This document shows, piece after piece, positions 23,885-34,544 of a stretch of 64,000 nucleotides of DNA; positions within the stretch are counted from its first letter, which is position 1; every line of letters starts with the position of its first letter. A program made the translations under genes and the position numbers. Source of the stretch: Prostheceraeus crozeri. Lineage: Eukaryota; Platyhelminthes; Polycladida; Euryleptidae. The notes beneath the pieces are model-generated. The model was given only the letters and a program-made list of their open reading frames with translations. It did not search any database and was not told where the DNA came from. Location: positions 124,001-188,000 of the forward strand of contig CAJQUW010004409.1 in assembly GCA_907163375.1 (NCBI GenBank), in the 5' to 3' direction.

Positions 23885-26070
23885 TTGAATTTGAGACCGA
23901 CATATGAGGTCAACCCAAATCATACATTTACACAGTGCAGTGGTCCTATTAACAATGATCATGTGTCACATCTGATCATACTCGTCTCATTTGAAACGTT
24001 AACGCCCAGTCGCCTCTTTTCAAACATCCTCCGCCCCGACTGCTTTGGTCTGCGCTTGATGAGCCAGCATATAGAGCTGCTTTCCTTGACGATCTTCATT
24101 TGGACAAACTCGACTTTGCAGAGTGTTTCAGCAGAGCGGTTGAGTCTGCATCGTCTATCCTTCCACGTCACAAGGCCAACACTCATAAGACATGCTGGGA
24201 ATGTGACTCTAACATCGTCTCGACGTACATTGCAAAGTGCGATTGCTAGACACGGTTTTGATAGTGATGAGGCTAGATCTGCCATCGAATACCTAGAGTC
24301 TACACATGCCAACGCCCTTGAAAAATACGTTACTGAAAGTGTGTGCGTTACTGAAAATTGCCATCATAGCGCTGCGTGGAATGCCATCAACCTTCTCACT
24401 AATAGGGGCCCCCTGCCAAGCCGCCGTACTCGGCGCTTCATCGTTCAGTCATCGCAAGGTTCTCCTCCTCTCCCATTACCGCACAATTCTGAATTCACCC
24501 CCGCTCCCTCCACTCCTTTACTTCCCATTCAAGACTTTGTACCAGCTCATCCTTCAACGTTCAATACCGGACCAATATCTATTGAAGAAGTGAAACATGC
24601 AACCAAAACTACACGCGCGAACACATCTGCTGGTGTGGATGGTATTCCCTCAAGAGTACTGAAGCTACCAGAACTGCTCGAACTAATCTCCAGGGTCCTG
24701 AAAAAACATTGCAGCTTAGGAGGAGATGTGAACGCTAGCATACGTCTACTTTGGCGAACGTCTAGAATAGTCTCTATTCCAAAGAAATCCGACTCCATTT
24801 CTCTAGACAACCAACGTGGAATCGCAATAGAATGCTGTCTGGCAAAACTCCTCAATTCTGTTCTTCGCAACCGTATCTTGCCCTATCTCAATCTCATCCT
24901 TTTGAGTCTGCAAAGCGGTTTTCGTCCAGGACATTCAGCAGTTGAACAGATTGCTTACATCAGAGCTTTAATTGACACCTGCATCCACTGTCTTTATAGA
25001 CTTTCGGAAAGCATTCGACTCTGTAAGCAGGCCGGCTATCTCCTGGATATTGAGTTAATACGGCGTTCCTCCCGCATTAGTCTCCCCTATAATGGATTTT
25101 TACAATAACTCTAGATCGTTCATCCAAACCTCCAGCGGCCCGACTGAGATGTTCGGAACAAGCTCCGGGGTCCTTCAAGGCGACACTTTGTCGCCTTTCC
25201 TCTTCATTGTAGTAGACTACGTTCTTCGTCGGTGCCTCAACGAGGACAACTTCGTTCTAACCCAACGCAGAAGCTCTAGACATCCTGCGATCTCCCTCCC
25301 TGCCTTAGCGTACGCAGATGATATCGCACTTATCTGCAACAAGCTTCCGGCAGCCCAACTCGCGCTCTTAAAGCTGTGTGAAGAGTGTGCACGTGTCGGT
25401 CTTCAAATTAACGCTAGAAAGACCAAGGTCCTATACCTTGGTTTCAACAACACTCCATCACTTTCTCTTACTTCCGGAGAGACAAGTTCTGTATGTAAGG
25501 AATTTAAGTACCTCGGCAGCTGCATCATGTCACAGGACTCCATCTTACACGAGAGAAAATGCTTGGCCTGGCGAGCATCTCACCTTTTGAAGATCTTCAA
25601 CTCCACTGCCCGAGACCGTCTGAAAATACAATTATTTCAATCCATCGTAGAACCCATACTCCTCTACGGTTTAGAAGCAGTTCCAGCTTCTAAGAAGGCA
25701 GGTCATGGATGCTGCTCATAGGTCTCTCCTCCGCAACGCTCTGGGCATGCACTACCCGCAGAAAATCTCGAATAAAGTGCTATTGGCGTGAACTGGTGTT
25801 GCCCCTCTGAGTGTCACCTTTGCGGCAACGTCTGATTGGCCACTGCCTGTGAAGTTTCGGCAGAGGTAGCAAAATTTCGCTTTCCTTGCTCCTCCGAATC
25901 AACCCTCTGAGCATTTTCGAAGAGGAAAAGGCCGGACTCAGACCATAATTGACTGCTTCAAGTCAGACCTACAGGCTCTCAATCTCACTTTTCAGTCTGC
26001 TGTTTGTTGTCCTTCTGTAACTTTCTGTCAGCGTGTGCGCGCAAGGTTGTAACCTCTCGTTAAATATATA
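23885..26070 (+). pseudogene. Decayed LINE reverse transcriptase (clade not resolved)
   Basis: The first frame (to about 25108) has ANTSAGVDGIPSRVLKL, SIPKKSDSISLDNQRGIAIE and LQSGFRPGHSAVEQIAYIRA, a typical non-LTR RT start. The motif FIDFRKAFDSV is still encoded at about 24992-25026 but in another frame, with a stop after WILS. A second frame (25092-25721) carries SSGVLQGDTLSPFLFIVVDY, the catalytic LAYADDIALIC and EFKYLGSCIM. Beyond 25721 more frameshifted C-terminal remains follow to about 26070. The LQGDTLSPFLF wording differs from the CR1-like copies and fits R4/RTE-like LINEs better. No endonuclease domain is visible, so the copy is 5'-truncated. Confidence 0.75.
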
Positions 26071-26364
26071 TAACAATGATCACTGAAGGGAGTCAAGGAA
26101 AAGTGGTCGTTGTAGGGGAGGCTGTCTTTTCAGCATATACAGCGTGTACTGTTTGTGATAAATAGCCAACATGCACTTCCAGCACCGACGTTAAATCTCA
26201 ACAGAAAGTGATTATCCATGACTTATACACATTTTCTTTTAATAAATCGAACATTTTAAAAATTAAGCTTCTTAAAATTAGGCCTACGGTAATATGTAAG
26301 GTAAACATGACTAAAGTTAAATAATGTTGGATATGAATGCTGTGTTTGCAGCAGATTTTAAAAG

Positions 26365-27727
26365 TACAAGGTGGGCCATATAAAACCGCCGATTAAAACT
26401 GCTTGTAACGTTTATGTTACTCTGCCATTTTCTATGAAATTTTTACACAAGTTGCGTGCAAACATGCAATTTACGTTTTTCTGACATGTTACGGTTTTGT
26501 ATGCATGTATCTGTCATTTTAACTGTATTAGTCAAAAGCATCTTCTTTATTAGATTTTGATGACCAAAATCTATATTTTAAAAGAGTGAAAAGTTTTCGT
26601 GTCGAATATCTGTAATAAGTTATAATGTCTGTATCAAATTTGTTTTATGTTTTAGAATAGTTCCTCCCATCTAGTTTTTTAACTTTCCGTTCATGACAAA
26701 ACATTATTAGAGAACGTGGAAAGCAGATTGCATACAGAGCCTAGTTTTCTGATTTGAATGGAACAACATCATCGCTATGTTAAATTGATTGAAAATTTTA
26801 AAATTGGTCTCTACTGTAGAAATCAACAGATTTCAAACTTATAATTACGAGAATTCCTTCTTTTCCATCAATAGAAGATGTTGTTCACGACAAGAGAGCG
26901 CTCAAAGTGTGCGGTGTGATTTGATTAAATACAGAGCATTGTTTTGGTGCAGCGCAAGCTTCGTACTGAATTCTGCAAGGCACGACATGATTCGATTCCG
27001 TCAGACGATTCCATTAGGTGGCATGCGGCGCTGATGAACACTGGAGGCGTCTTGAATGCACCACATAGTCGAACCAGAACACGGAGGAGTGATGAGGATA
27101 TCAACTGAGAAAACAACTGTATGGACGGTTGTTTGGGATGAAGGAATCATTGAACCATTCTTCTTTGACGAAACTGTAAATGGTGAGCGCTACTTAGCTA
27201 TGCTGAAGGAGCAATTTTGGCCAGCAGTGAGGCGACTCGGCCTAGGGGAGAGACTCATTTTCATGCATCATTGAAGTCGAGCGGTTCGCAAAAGGTTGGA
27301 TGAAAAGTTTCCTGCCAGGTAGATGGGCCGTGGAGGTTCGATGCGCTGGCCGGCGCGGTCGCCGGATATAACGCCCCGTGACTTTTCCTGTGGGGCTTTA
27401 TAAAGTCCAAAGTCTACGGTACTCGTCCGAGGGACATTACGGAAATAAAGGAGCGCATTATGACTGATTTTGGTAAAGTGACTGACGAGATACGACACAA
27501 GACGATGGAAGAAGATCATCAGTGTCGGTTGGAAAAAGTGAAACAAACTGACGGCCATCATGTCGAGGTTCATATCGCGTGAAAATCTTGTCTTCTTAGA
27601 GTTTAAACATATTGGACATAAATTGCAAGTTTGTACGTAACTTGTGCGAATATTTTGCTGACATTCATTGAGTATCAAAAAAGTTGCAATCAATTAGAAT
27701 CGGCGGTTTTAAATGGCCCTCCCTGTA
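26365..27727 (+). mobile_element. Tc1/mariner-type DNA transposon with 30-bp inverted ends
   Basis: The left end reads TA then CAAGGTGGGCCATATAAAAC; the right end, reversed, reads TA then CAGGGAGGGCCATTTAAAAC, and both continue CGCCGATT. The duplicated TA is at 26365-26366 and 27726-27727. The size (about 1.36 kb) fits a complete mariner-type element carrying a decayed transposase. Confidence 0.88.
26985..27582 (+). pseudogene. Tc1/mariner superfamily transposase, frame-broken
   Basis: Frames combine into a DDE transposase: a segment around 26990-27110 with HWRRLE-like remains and an arginine-rich ending, then TVWTVVWDEGIIEPFFFDET and NGERYLAMLKEQFWPAV, a damaged LIFMH(Q)D motif with its aspartate lost near 27270, RWPARSPDITPRDFSCGAL holding the third acidic position, and a C-terminal helix region (YGTRPRDITEIKERI...). 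Several stops and shifts make it inactive. The YSPDLTP-type motif and the TA duplication agree on the superfamily. Confidence 0.78.
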
Positions 27728-28062
27728 TGTCTAAAGATATACCAGGCCACAAGTTCTTCGTGGCGCTTTCTAACAACAGTGATTGGCAAAATGTAATTTT
27801 TATTTGCCAGTCACACGCATTAATTACTTCATTCTACGGTTAGTCACTATTCTCTATTTCTTACCTCAATTCTCATTTTACATACGAACGAACAAAAATT
27901 TTGTTGAAGCTGTGAAGCAAGAAAACTAGGATTAGGAAGTTAGGAAAGTGAGGTCAGAAAGGTACGCGATTAACCTCCTTTCACTCATTTTGGCGATTTT
28001 CATAAAGCTGTCGGTCTTTATGTGTTCGTTGGAGAGGGGAAAATTCAAAAAATCTCGTCTGC
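27728..28062. other. Intergenic stretch
   Basis: About 330 bases without a gene or recognised repeat, lying between the mariner element and the left end of the CATACGTATG element. Confidence 0.4.
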
Positions 28063-28440
28063 CCGCACGAAAATAAATGGGTGTGTTCTTACGTATGATT
28101 CATACACTTTATCATACGTATGCGAAAAGGGGTATGAAACATGGTATGTTCATACGTGTGAAATGTAACGCTTTTCATACGTATGAATATGTATGTGAAA
28201 TGCATACCTTTGCATACACCGTGCGAAATCAGGCCGTATTAATACGTATGTTCGCATATGCACTTTGCATACCCTTTCATACGTGTGCAAGGGTATGCTT
28301 TTAGCATACGTATGCAGGAACGGCTAATCATACGTACTTTTGCACGTGCGAAATCAGGCCTGGAAGTACTTATGTTCGCATATGCACTTGACATACCCTT
28401 TCATACGTATGCCAGGGTATGCATTTAACATAGTTTTTCA
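28063..28440. repeat. Left subterminal cluster of CATACGTATG palindromes
   Basis: Within about 350 bases there are many copies of CATACGTATG and of close forms (CATACGTGTG, ATACGTATG, GCATATGC). Two sub-blocks are related: GTGCGAAATCAGGCC at about 28220 and again at 28346, each followed by TATGTTCGCATATGCACTT and then CATACCCTTTCATACGT. So a roughly 126-bp unit is duplicated inside the cluster. Confidence 0.85.
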
Positions 28441-28810
28441 TGTTAGTGCTATGAACAGCTAACATACACGTGCTTTTGCTAATGCATACGCGTAGATCCC
28501 ACGTTTAGAAACCCATTATTTGGACGCATGCATTTTGGAAATTGCAATACAAATGAAATTGATTCATGAAGCGCACAGCTTAAAGTACAACTTAGATTGG
28601 ACTGAAGTTGTCCAGAAAAGCTCAATTTGTCTTTGGATGCAACACTCATAAAACTCGGAAAAGGCAGGAGAACATTATATTCTGCAAAAGACTCTATTAC
28701 TAATTACTTTTGTGATGATTGAGAAAATCAAGTCCTTGCGGCACCAAATTGTGCGCTTTTCATCTGTCATTATTGGGTTAAAAAATGGATTACAAATCTG
28801 TTTAGTCTAT

Positions 28811-30898
28811 TCAAAGTTCTTCCAAATCTTCGTTATTTTCACATTCTTCGTCATCTTCTTCGTTTTCTTCAACACTATCCACATCGTCTCCACTTTGCCC
28901 TCCCTTCCGTCGCTTCGCCTCTTGATTCATCTTTCTGACTACTTCATTGACCTTTGTCCCTGTCACTTCAACACCTAAGATCTTCGTCGCCATCGCTGGA
29001 AAGTAAAAAAATGGCATGCATAATATTAATATGCTATAATTAATACATGTACACATGGAAGGCCTGTATAAAAAATTAATCAAATATTCTCAAAATATAT
29101 AATTCTATCTCTATGCATACGTGCTTGACTACACGTGTATACATAATAATCATATAAACAATAATAATAACGTTTATTTCATAAAGTTCCATTAATTGAA
29201 ATCGTAGGGTACAGATATACATGCATTATGTCAAAAAGACAAAATCAGTATGTATTTATACGCATCTTACTAGAATTAACTACAGACATGTTTTCAAGTC
29301 CAAGCAAACAAATGACATATACTGGAGGACTCAGTTACGCATAAGCCACTTACATTCTACTGCGAGCATTCTCTTCCTGTCCATTGCAGGCTTTCCATCA
29401 AAACCTTTAGGGGTTTGAGTTTTCAGCTCTGCCACAGTGAACGCCTCGTTTATCCCTCTTCTGATTGCCCGGGATGCCGAGGCAGCAACCTTTGGCAACA
29501 TGTCCACGCTGTCGATGCATCTTCTGGAGAAGGTCACACCGTTGTAGGTGCACTCCTGAACCGCAGGCGATGGTGTCGACTGCATGGCCTCCAGGCGCTG
29601 GGTCACGGCCGATAGGCGGTCGAAGATCATGCCGATGTCTACACAACAAGAAAAATGCTCTAGAGTCAACTGCATGAATGTCTGAATTGCGGGCGTTGTG
29701 GCATATAAGCAATCTATCTAAGAAATGGAGTCGATAACTTCGGCAATATTTTCAAGCATTTTTGTATTCACACGCATTTCCTGTATGATTTCAATATATT
29801 TATAAAGAAATCGATGAAAAAGTTAATTTTCATGCTTTCAATATACGCGTCTCTTCATGAGGAGGAAAGAAGTTCAGGGCATGCATGAATTTTTATTGTC
29901 AATCAATTACACGTTTGGCATATTTAATGATTATCAATTCGAAGTACAGGCCTCAAAGCAACTAAGCATGCAAAAATAGGAGGTTAAATGTAGTAGTGTA
30001 AAATGGGTCAAAAAGAGGACAATGAACATGTTTTTCGACCAATTCTTATTTTTTTTGTTGATTTTCTTGCGGTTTTCAGCTCTCTCCAAATTAATTCAAA
30101 TTAAAAAATACTGAGAGTTCAACAAATTCCAAACAAGTGTCATGAGTTTTTTTAATTAATGGGATGCGATTAATGGCAGCCGAATTTTGATTTCTTCAAT
30201 CGAAGATGAAAACAGTACTCAAGTAGCATTTATGCTATGGAGAAGAAAAGTCTCTATACGATTTAACAAAACACTAACTTAAATCAGCGAATATTTGTCG
30301 ACGTCATCAACGTCATTGAATATACCTTAAGTCATGAGCCTTAGAAAACTATTGTTCCATTGACGCTTATTTGATTTCTTAGGGCACTATAGAAAAATAT
30401 TCACACTATAAAAAAAACACGAGGAAAAAATGGCGTAAATTCAACTATCAAAAAATCCAGATAGAATAAAGTGGAAAATAATAGAATAAGTTCCAGTGTA
30501 GAGGCTACGTTATCAAAAATGTGCACTGTAGATATTTAAAGGCACCTGATATTGGCCAACTTTATGGGCTTCGTCAATGTCCCAATGTACGAATTTGTCT
30601 CTCAGGCACTGATGAAGTACAGCAAATTCCGAAAAATAGGAGAAAACCAGAAAATAGGAGACCCTAACCGAAAAAATAGGACAAATCTTCAAAAAGTAGG
30701 AATAATAGGAAAAATAGGAGGTCTGTGAGGCCTGGAAGTATATATATGAAAAATGCGGGAACAAGTACCTGACAATTGCCGAATGTTGTCTGCTTGATTA
30801 GAATTCCGCTCTTCCAAAATCGTGTCGAGGAGCACCTTCTCCGTTGCATGGAGCGACCGCCCCTTCACGCGTGTCGAGGAGCACCTTCTCCGTTGCAT
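28811..30898 (-). CDS. Three-exon gene for a BEN-domain-like protein, about 199 residues
   Basis: Model on the minus strand: exon A 30898-30769 (ATG at 30898, donor GTACTTG), exon B 29638-29354 (acceptor TTGTTGTGTAG, donor GTAAGTGG), exon C 28995-28811 (acceptor ACTTTCCAG, TGA stop). All three joins are phase 1 and in frame. The product has a coiled-coil-like start (ILEERNSNQADNIRQL, MIFDRLSAVTQRLEAM), then a domain with RAIRRGINEAFTVAELKTQ, DGKPAMDRKRMLAVE and KVNEVVRKMNQEAKRRK, and a very acidic tail (DDVDSVEENEEDDEE). Spacing and wording (F..EEL, K.ALD..K, ..IN.KCR) resemble BEN DNA-binding domains; this is my reading, not a search result. The first 26 codons lie in the 49-bp minisatellite, so the true start may be elsewhere. 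Likely nuclear and DNA-binding if the call holds. Confidence 0.5.
29999..30768. other. Intron of the BEN-like gene, partly made of AAAATAGGAG repeats
   Basis: No coding sequence. Between about 30630 and 30725 the plus strand repeats AAAATAGGAG-like words five to six times. The rest is AT-rich intron sequence between exon B (ends upstream at 29638) and exon A (30769). Confidence 0.45.
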
Positions 30899-31147
30899 GG
30901 AGCGACCGCCCCTTCACGCGTGTCGAGGAGCACCTTCTCCGTTGCATGGAGCGACCGCCCCTTCACGCGTGTCGAGGAGCACCTTCTCCGTTGCATGGAG
31001 CGACCGCCCCTTCACGCGTGTCGAGGAGCACCTTCTCCGTTGCATGGAGCGACCGCCCCTTCACGCGTGTCGAGGAGCACCTTCTCCGTTGCATGGAGCG
31101 ACCGCCCCTTCACGCGTGTCGAGGAGCACCTTCTCCGTTGCATGGAG
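30822..31147. repeat. 49-bp minisatellite, about 6.6 identical copies
   Basis: The unit starts GTGTCGAGGAGCACCTTCTC and contains GTTGCATGGAGCGACCGCC. Copies are identical by eye. Because 49 is not a multiple of three, successive copies change frame; long plus-strand ORFs here arise from that and are not genes. The last copy merges into exon A of the BEN-like gene. Confidence 0.95.
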
Positions 31148-31487
31148 AACTAGCTGCTTCCTCCTGTTTCATTATCATCAGTGCATTCGAACGAATGACA
31201 CTGATAAAAATCAAAACTCAATCGAACGAACGAACGAATAACATACAGAGACCATGTGATAATGCACTGAAGCCGAGGTGCAGTCCAGGGCCATGAGTCG
31301 ATATCCTTTGTAGACATCTCACTGAAGAGATTCCGGAAGTATGTGACTTTCCGAAATAGACCAATTGTGAATGTAAACGCATAAAAGACAATACAGTAGG
31401 CCTAACTGTATTTTAATTGCATTGTAACTGCACAGTAACTGAATTGTCTTGTATGCGTGTATATGCCCAATTCCACTGATTTTGTTG

Positions 31488-31538
31488 CTAAAATGGAAAT
31501 CTAGTATCATCATCTCCTGCTTCAGTACAATCAAGGTT
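31488..31538 (-). CDS. PP1c: Tentative last exon of the PP1 gene
   Basis: On the minus strand a good acceptor (GCTATTTGCAG) is followed by 17 codons ending in TAG: NLDCTEAGDDDTRFPF. The upstream PP1 exon ends in phase 0 after TTTCAG, so the join is in frame. The tail is unlike the usual ILKPADK... ending and lies inside the transposon-like unit, so it may be an exonised new C-terminus or a chance match. Confidence 0.3.
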   Translation of the reverse strand, partial: NLDCTEAGDDDTRFPF

Positions 31539-31664
31539 CTGCAAATAGCAAAGGCAATTCTCTGCCTTAACATTTAACATGTCAACATTCACACTGGACG
31601 CTTACCTGCTCAGGTTCTTCAGTTGAAACACGCAGCGCATGTGAAAGAAACATTGAAAAGTGTT

Positions 31665-31793
31665 TAAATGCATACTGAACAGACGCATGAATAGGTATGA
31701 ATTTTGCATATCGTTTCATACGCACGATATGGTATGAAAACTTCATACGTATGCTGAATAAGCATGAAAACATACCCATTTATTTTCGTGCGG
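31665..31793. repeat. Right subterminal cluster of CATACGTATG palindromes
   Basis: Contains CATACGTATG at about 31744, several TATGAAA/TTTCATA words, GCATAT and CATACGCACG, and ends in the inverted copy of the left 20-bp terminus. It is shorter than the left cluster. Confidence 0.8.
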
Positions 31794-32032
31794 ATGAACT
31801 CAGACGTGGTTGCAAAGAAGTGGTCGCTGGTGGGGAGTCAATACATTGGAAAATTGTTTTGAGCATGGGAGAGCGGTCGCTGTCTAGGAGTGGTCGCTAT
31901 CGGGTGGAACCACTAAATAAGGTCACATTGCAGGCATCACATGACTATGAATGCATAAAAACAATGAAGCAGTTTATTACATTCATATCAGACTTGCGTA
32001 TTCTCAAGACGAATTCAAGCACATTCTCTTAC

Positions 32033-32391
32033 CTGAAAGAAGCACATTAAATTTTCATCCACTGACATCATTCCCGCTGCATTATCAAATTCTCCACAAT
32101 AGTTGGGAGCACTGAAGAGAGTGACGAGTTGCCTACCGGCAAAAAATTCGTAGCCATCTTCCACTACTTGATGCGCGCGACATATCAGATCTAAATCGTG
32201 TCGATTGAGAAATTTAGCTACAACATCACGACCAAACGTGAACGATACTCCGCGATCATTCTCTCCCCAACCATTCACATCCTTGTCTGGATCTGACCAT
32301 AGAAGATCGCACAGTAGTCCAGTATCTGGCACGTCAGTGGGACGCATAATTCGTCGGATTTGCTCCATAGTTTGAAGGTCGGGTGACAATC
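32033..32391 (-). CDS. PP1c: PP1 catalytic subunit, exon with the C-terminal half of the catalytic core
   Basis: Exon of 359 bases between acceptor ATCCGTTTCAG and donor GTAAGAG. It begins in phase 1 and completes HGG-LSPDL, then has [58 protein letters not shown] with the metal-binding histidine of RAHQ, and [15 protein letters not shown]. It ends LMCFFQ, keeping residues that form the binding groove for RVxF regulators. PP1 dephosphorylates Ser/Thr on many nuclear and cytoplasmic proteins. If this donor is not used, translation adds VRECA and stops, and an AATAAA-like signal follows at about 31980. Small differences from textbook PP1 (for example AGRQLV for AKRQLV) suggest a lineage-specific but functional enzyme. 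Confidence 0.93.
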
Positions 32392-33222
32392 CTGAAACGG
32401 ATAAGTTCACTATTCAAATGAATTGTTTGCTTTATTTCACTTAGAATGGGTGCTGTGAATGTGATGCGTCATATCGAACCAGAAATGACATGCTCAGATA
32501 TTTGTGTAATTGTTCACTATAATATATTTCTCCACCTTTGTAACACTACATGATTTGTACTACGGAATTTGTTAATTAACAAAAAATTTTCAATATTTGA
32601 AGACCAATACCTAAGTTTCTGGATAAGAGAAATAGCGTCGTGTCTAATATGAGCCTATTACCAGGAAAATGAATTGAATGCGAAAATTTCGGATAAAAGC
32701 AAGCAATTAACTATCTTGCCATTTTACCGATCAAAGCTGGTTTCGTAAATCTCATTTTGAATTAATAAGTGTTGCTAGATGCTTATCTGCTCTAACAAAA
32801 ACACACTTTCTTTAGCCGCTCACAAAATTCCCAGAGGAAATGGAGTTCAGAATCATCTCTTAAAAGAATGAGATGTCTTTCTCTATCACTAATTCAGTCC
32901 TATGTTTCAATCTCGTCATCCCTTTTTGTTAGTGCGATGTTTTCGCCCTAATGCAGTGCTTTTCATTGTCACTGATTCCAGGAATCATTCATTGTTGGCT
33001 CTTTCACGCATCAAATAGTTCACTTCTAAATAAAATCACATTCAGCTTGCATGACGTCTTCGGATGATAACATCATACAAGTTGATTCTGATTGCGTTAT
33101 ATGCATTCAAGTCTGACACCTTTCCACCTTGCATTTTCTTGTTGCTAGAGTAGTAACTCAGTATTAATTAAATCCCCAATTTGCATGCAGTTTCGATTTT
33201 ATTCTATGAACTTGAGGTGTGA
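32392..33222. other. PP1 intron, first part
   Basis: Intron sequence between the exons ending at 34032 and starting at 32391; AT-rich, with no ORF or repeat recognised before the small MITE at 33232. Confidence 0.5.
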
Positions 33223-33311
33223 CCCAGTACCCAGGGAACCCTAGTTGTCTCCGCTTCGCTACGAAGCGAGCGTAGCGAAGAGGAGACAACTAGGGTTCCC
33301 TGCCCAGTACC
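33223..33311. mobile_element. 71-bp palindromic MITE with 9-bp target duplication
   Basis: The element at 33232-33302 is two 32-base arms (CAGGGAACCCTAGTTGTCTC... and its reverse complement, one mismatch) around a 7-base loop. It is flanked by direct repeats CCCAGTACC at 33223-33231 and 33303-33311. The inner part CTTCGCTACGAAG is itself palindromic. A 9-bp duplication (8 if one C is assigned to the element) fits hAT or Mutator-like transposition. Confidence 0.9.
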
Positions 33312-33846
33312 AAATGTGAGATAATTAAATTTTTACAGTTGTGAAGAAATTACCATGGAATTGACTGATCACGATAACAATGCAGAATAGTATTTGACAA
33401 ATCCTCCGAGTCATGACAACCTTGGGGAGGCGATGTTCATTAAACTAGCATCGATTCTCAACTGCCTTACTTTAAGGTGCAGTTCGATCAATTTTAGAAA
33501 CGAATTTTGCCTCTGATAATTAAAGTATTCGGCCACTACAACGATTACCTGTCACTTTATCACTTATCTGTTCGCTAGGTTGCGAATCAGCTTTTCTAGA
33601 AGATTTAGACGGTTTAAAATGAGCTCGTCACATGCTATTACACAATTATTTTATCAGTATTTTGACTTTCGGAAACCTGCAGAAGGCAAGATCTTTTGGA
33701 TTGTACGCTTTGCACAACACCATTGTGGCGATTTCGCATGTGGTCAATGAACATTAACAAATGACTTCCTGTTCATTTTCTTCCTGTGCGTTGATTGTCG
33801 TGCGTATAGCTAATTCGTCACGAAATATGCTAGCAATGGCGCATCA

Positions 33847-34167
<321 letters not shown>

Positions 34168-34544
34168 TTATACAATGTATGTAGAAGGCCATTTCCAATT
34201 TCAAGCGGACATGACCTCTGAAAATTTAATTTGGTTTTTATTGTAAATTTGCTACGGTATCCTAACTAAAATACACTGAGGCGTCTTAAAAAAGGTCAAT
34301 TTTCCGTGATGATGACCGGAAGGCGTCCATATAAACTCCGAATAGTATACGCCTCGACAAGAAATTCTGGTGGTTTCGTGAATACTATCAAAATACTTCG
34401 GTTTTGACACTACATAATCGCTTTAGGACATCCCAAAATATCTTTTTTTAATATTAAGACATTTAATTACATAATGTGACAGTGGTGATATATTTTCGAC
34501 AACAAGTATGTGCGTGACGCATCATCGAAATCCATCGATTCTTT

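Larger units (their letters stand above)
28063..31793. mobile_element. Transposon-like 3.7-kb unit with matching ends and CATACGTATG-rich subterminal regions
   Basis: The left end reads CCGCACGAAAATAAATGGGT; the right end read in reverse is the same 20 bases. Both ends continue into regions packed with CATACGTATG-like palindromes (28090-28440 and 31665-31775). The interior holds the three-exon BEN-like gene and a 49-bp minisatellite. No known transposase was found, and the sequences just outside the ends do not show a clear target duplication, so the unit may be a non-autonomous or unknown DNA transposon, or two inverted copies of a smaller repeat that happen to flank the gene. Confidence 0.55.

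Noticed and set aside
30776-31296. Three long overlapping plus-strand ORFs through the 49-bp repeats
   Set aside because: They exist only because a 49-bp unit without plus-strand stops is repeated; the peptide simply cycles through the three frames.
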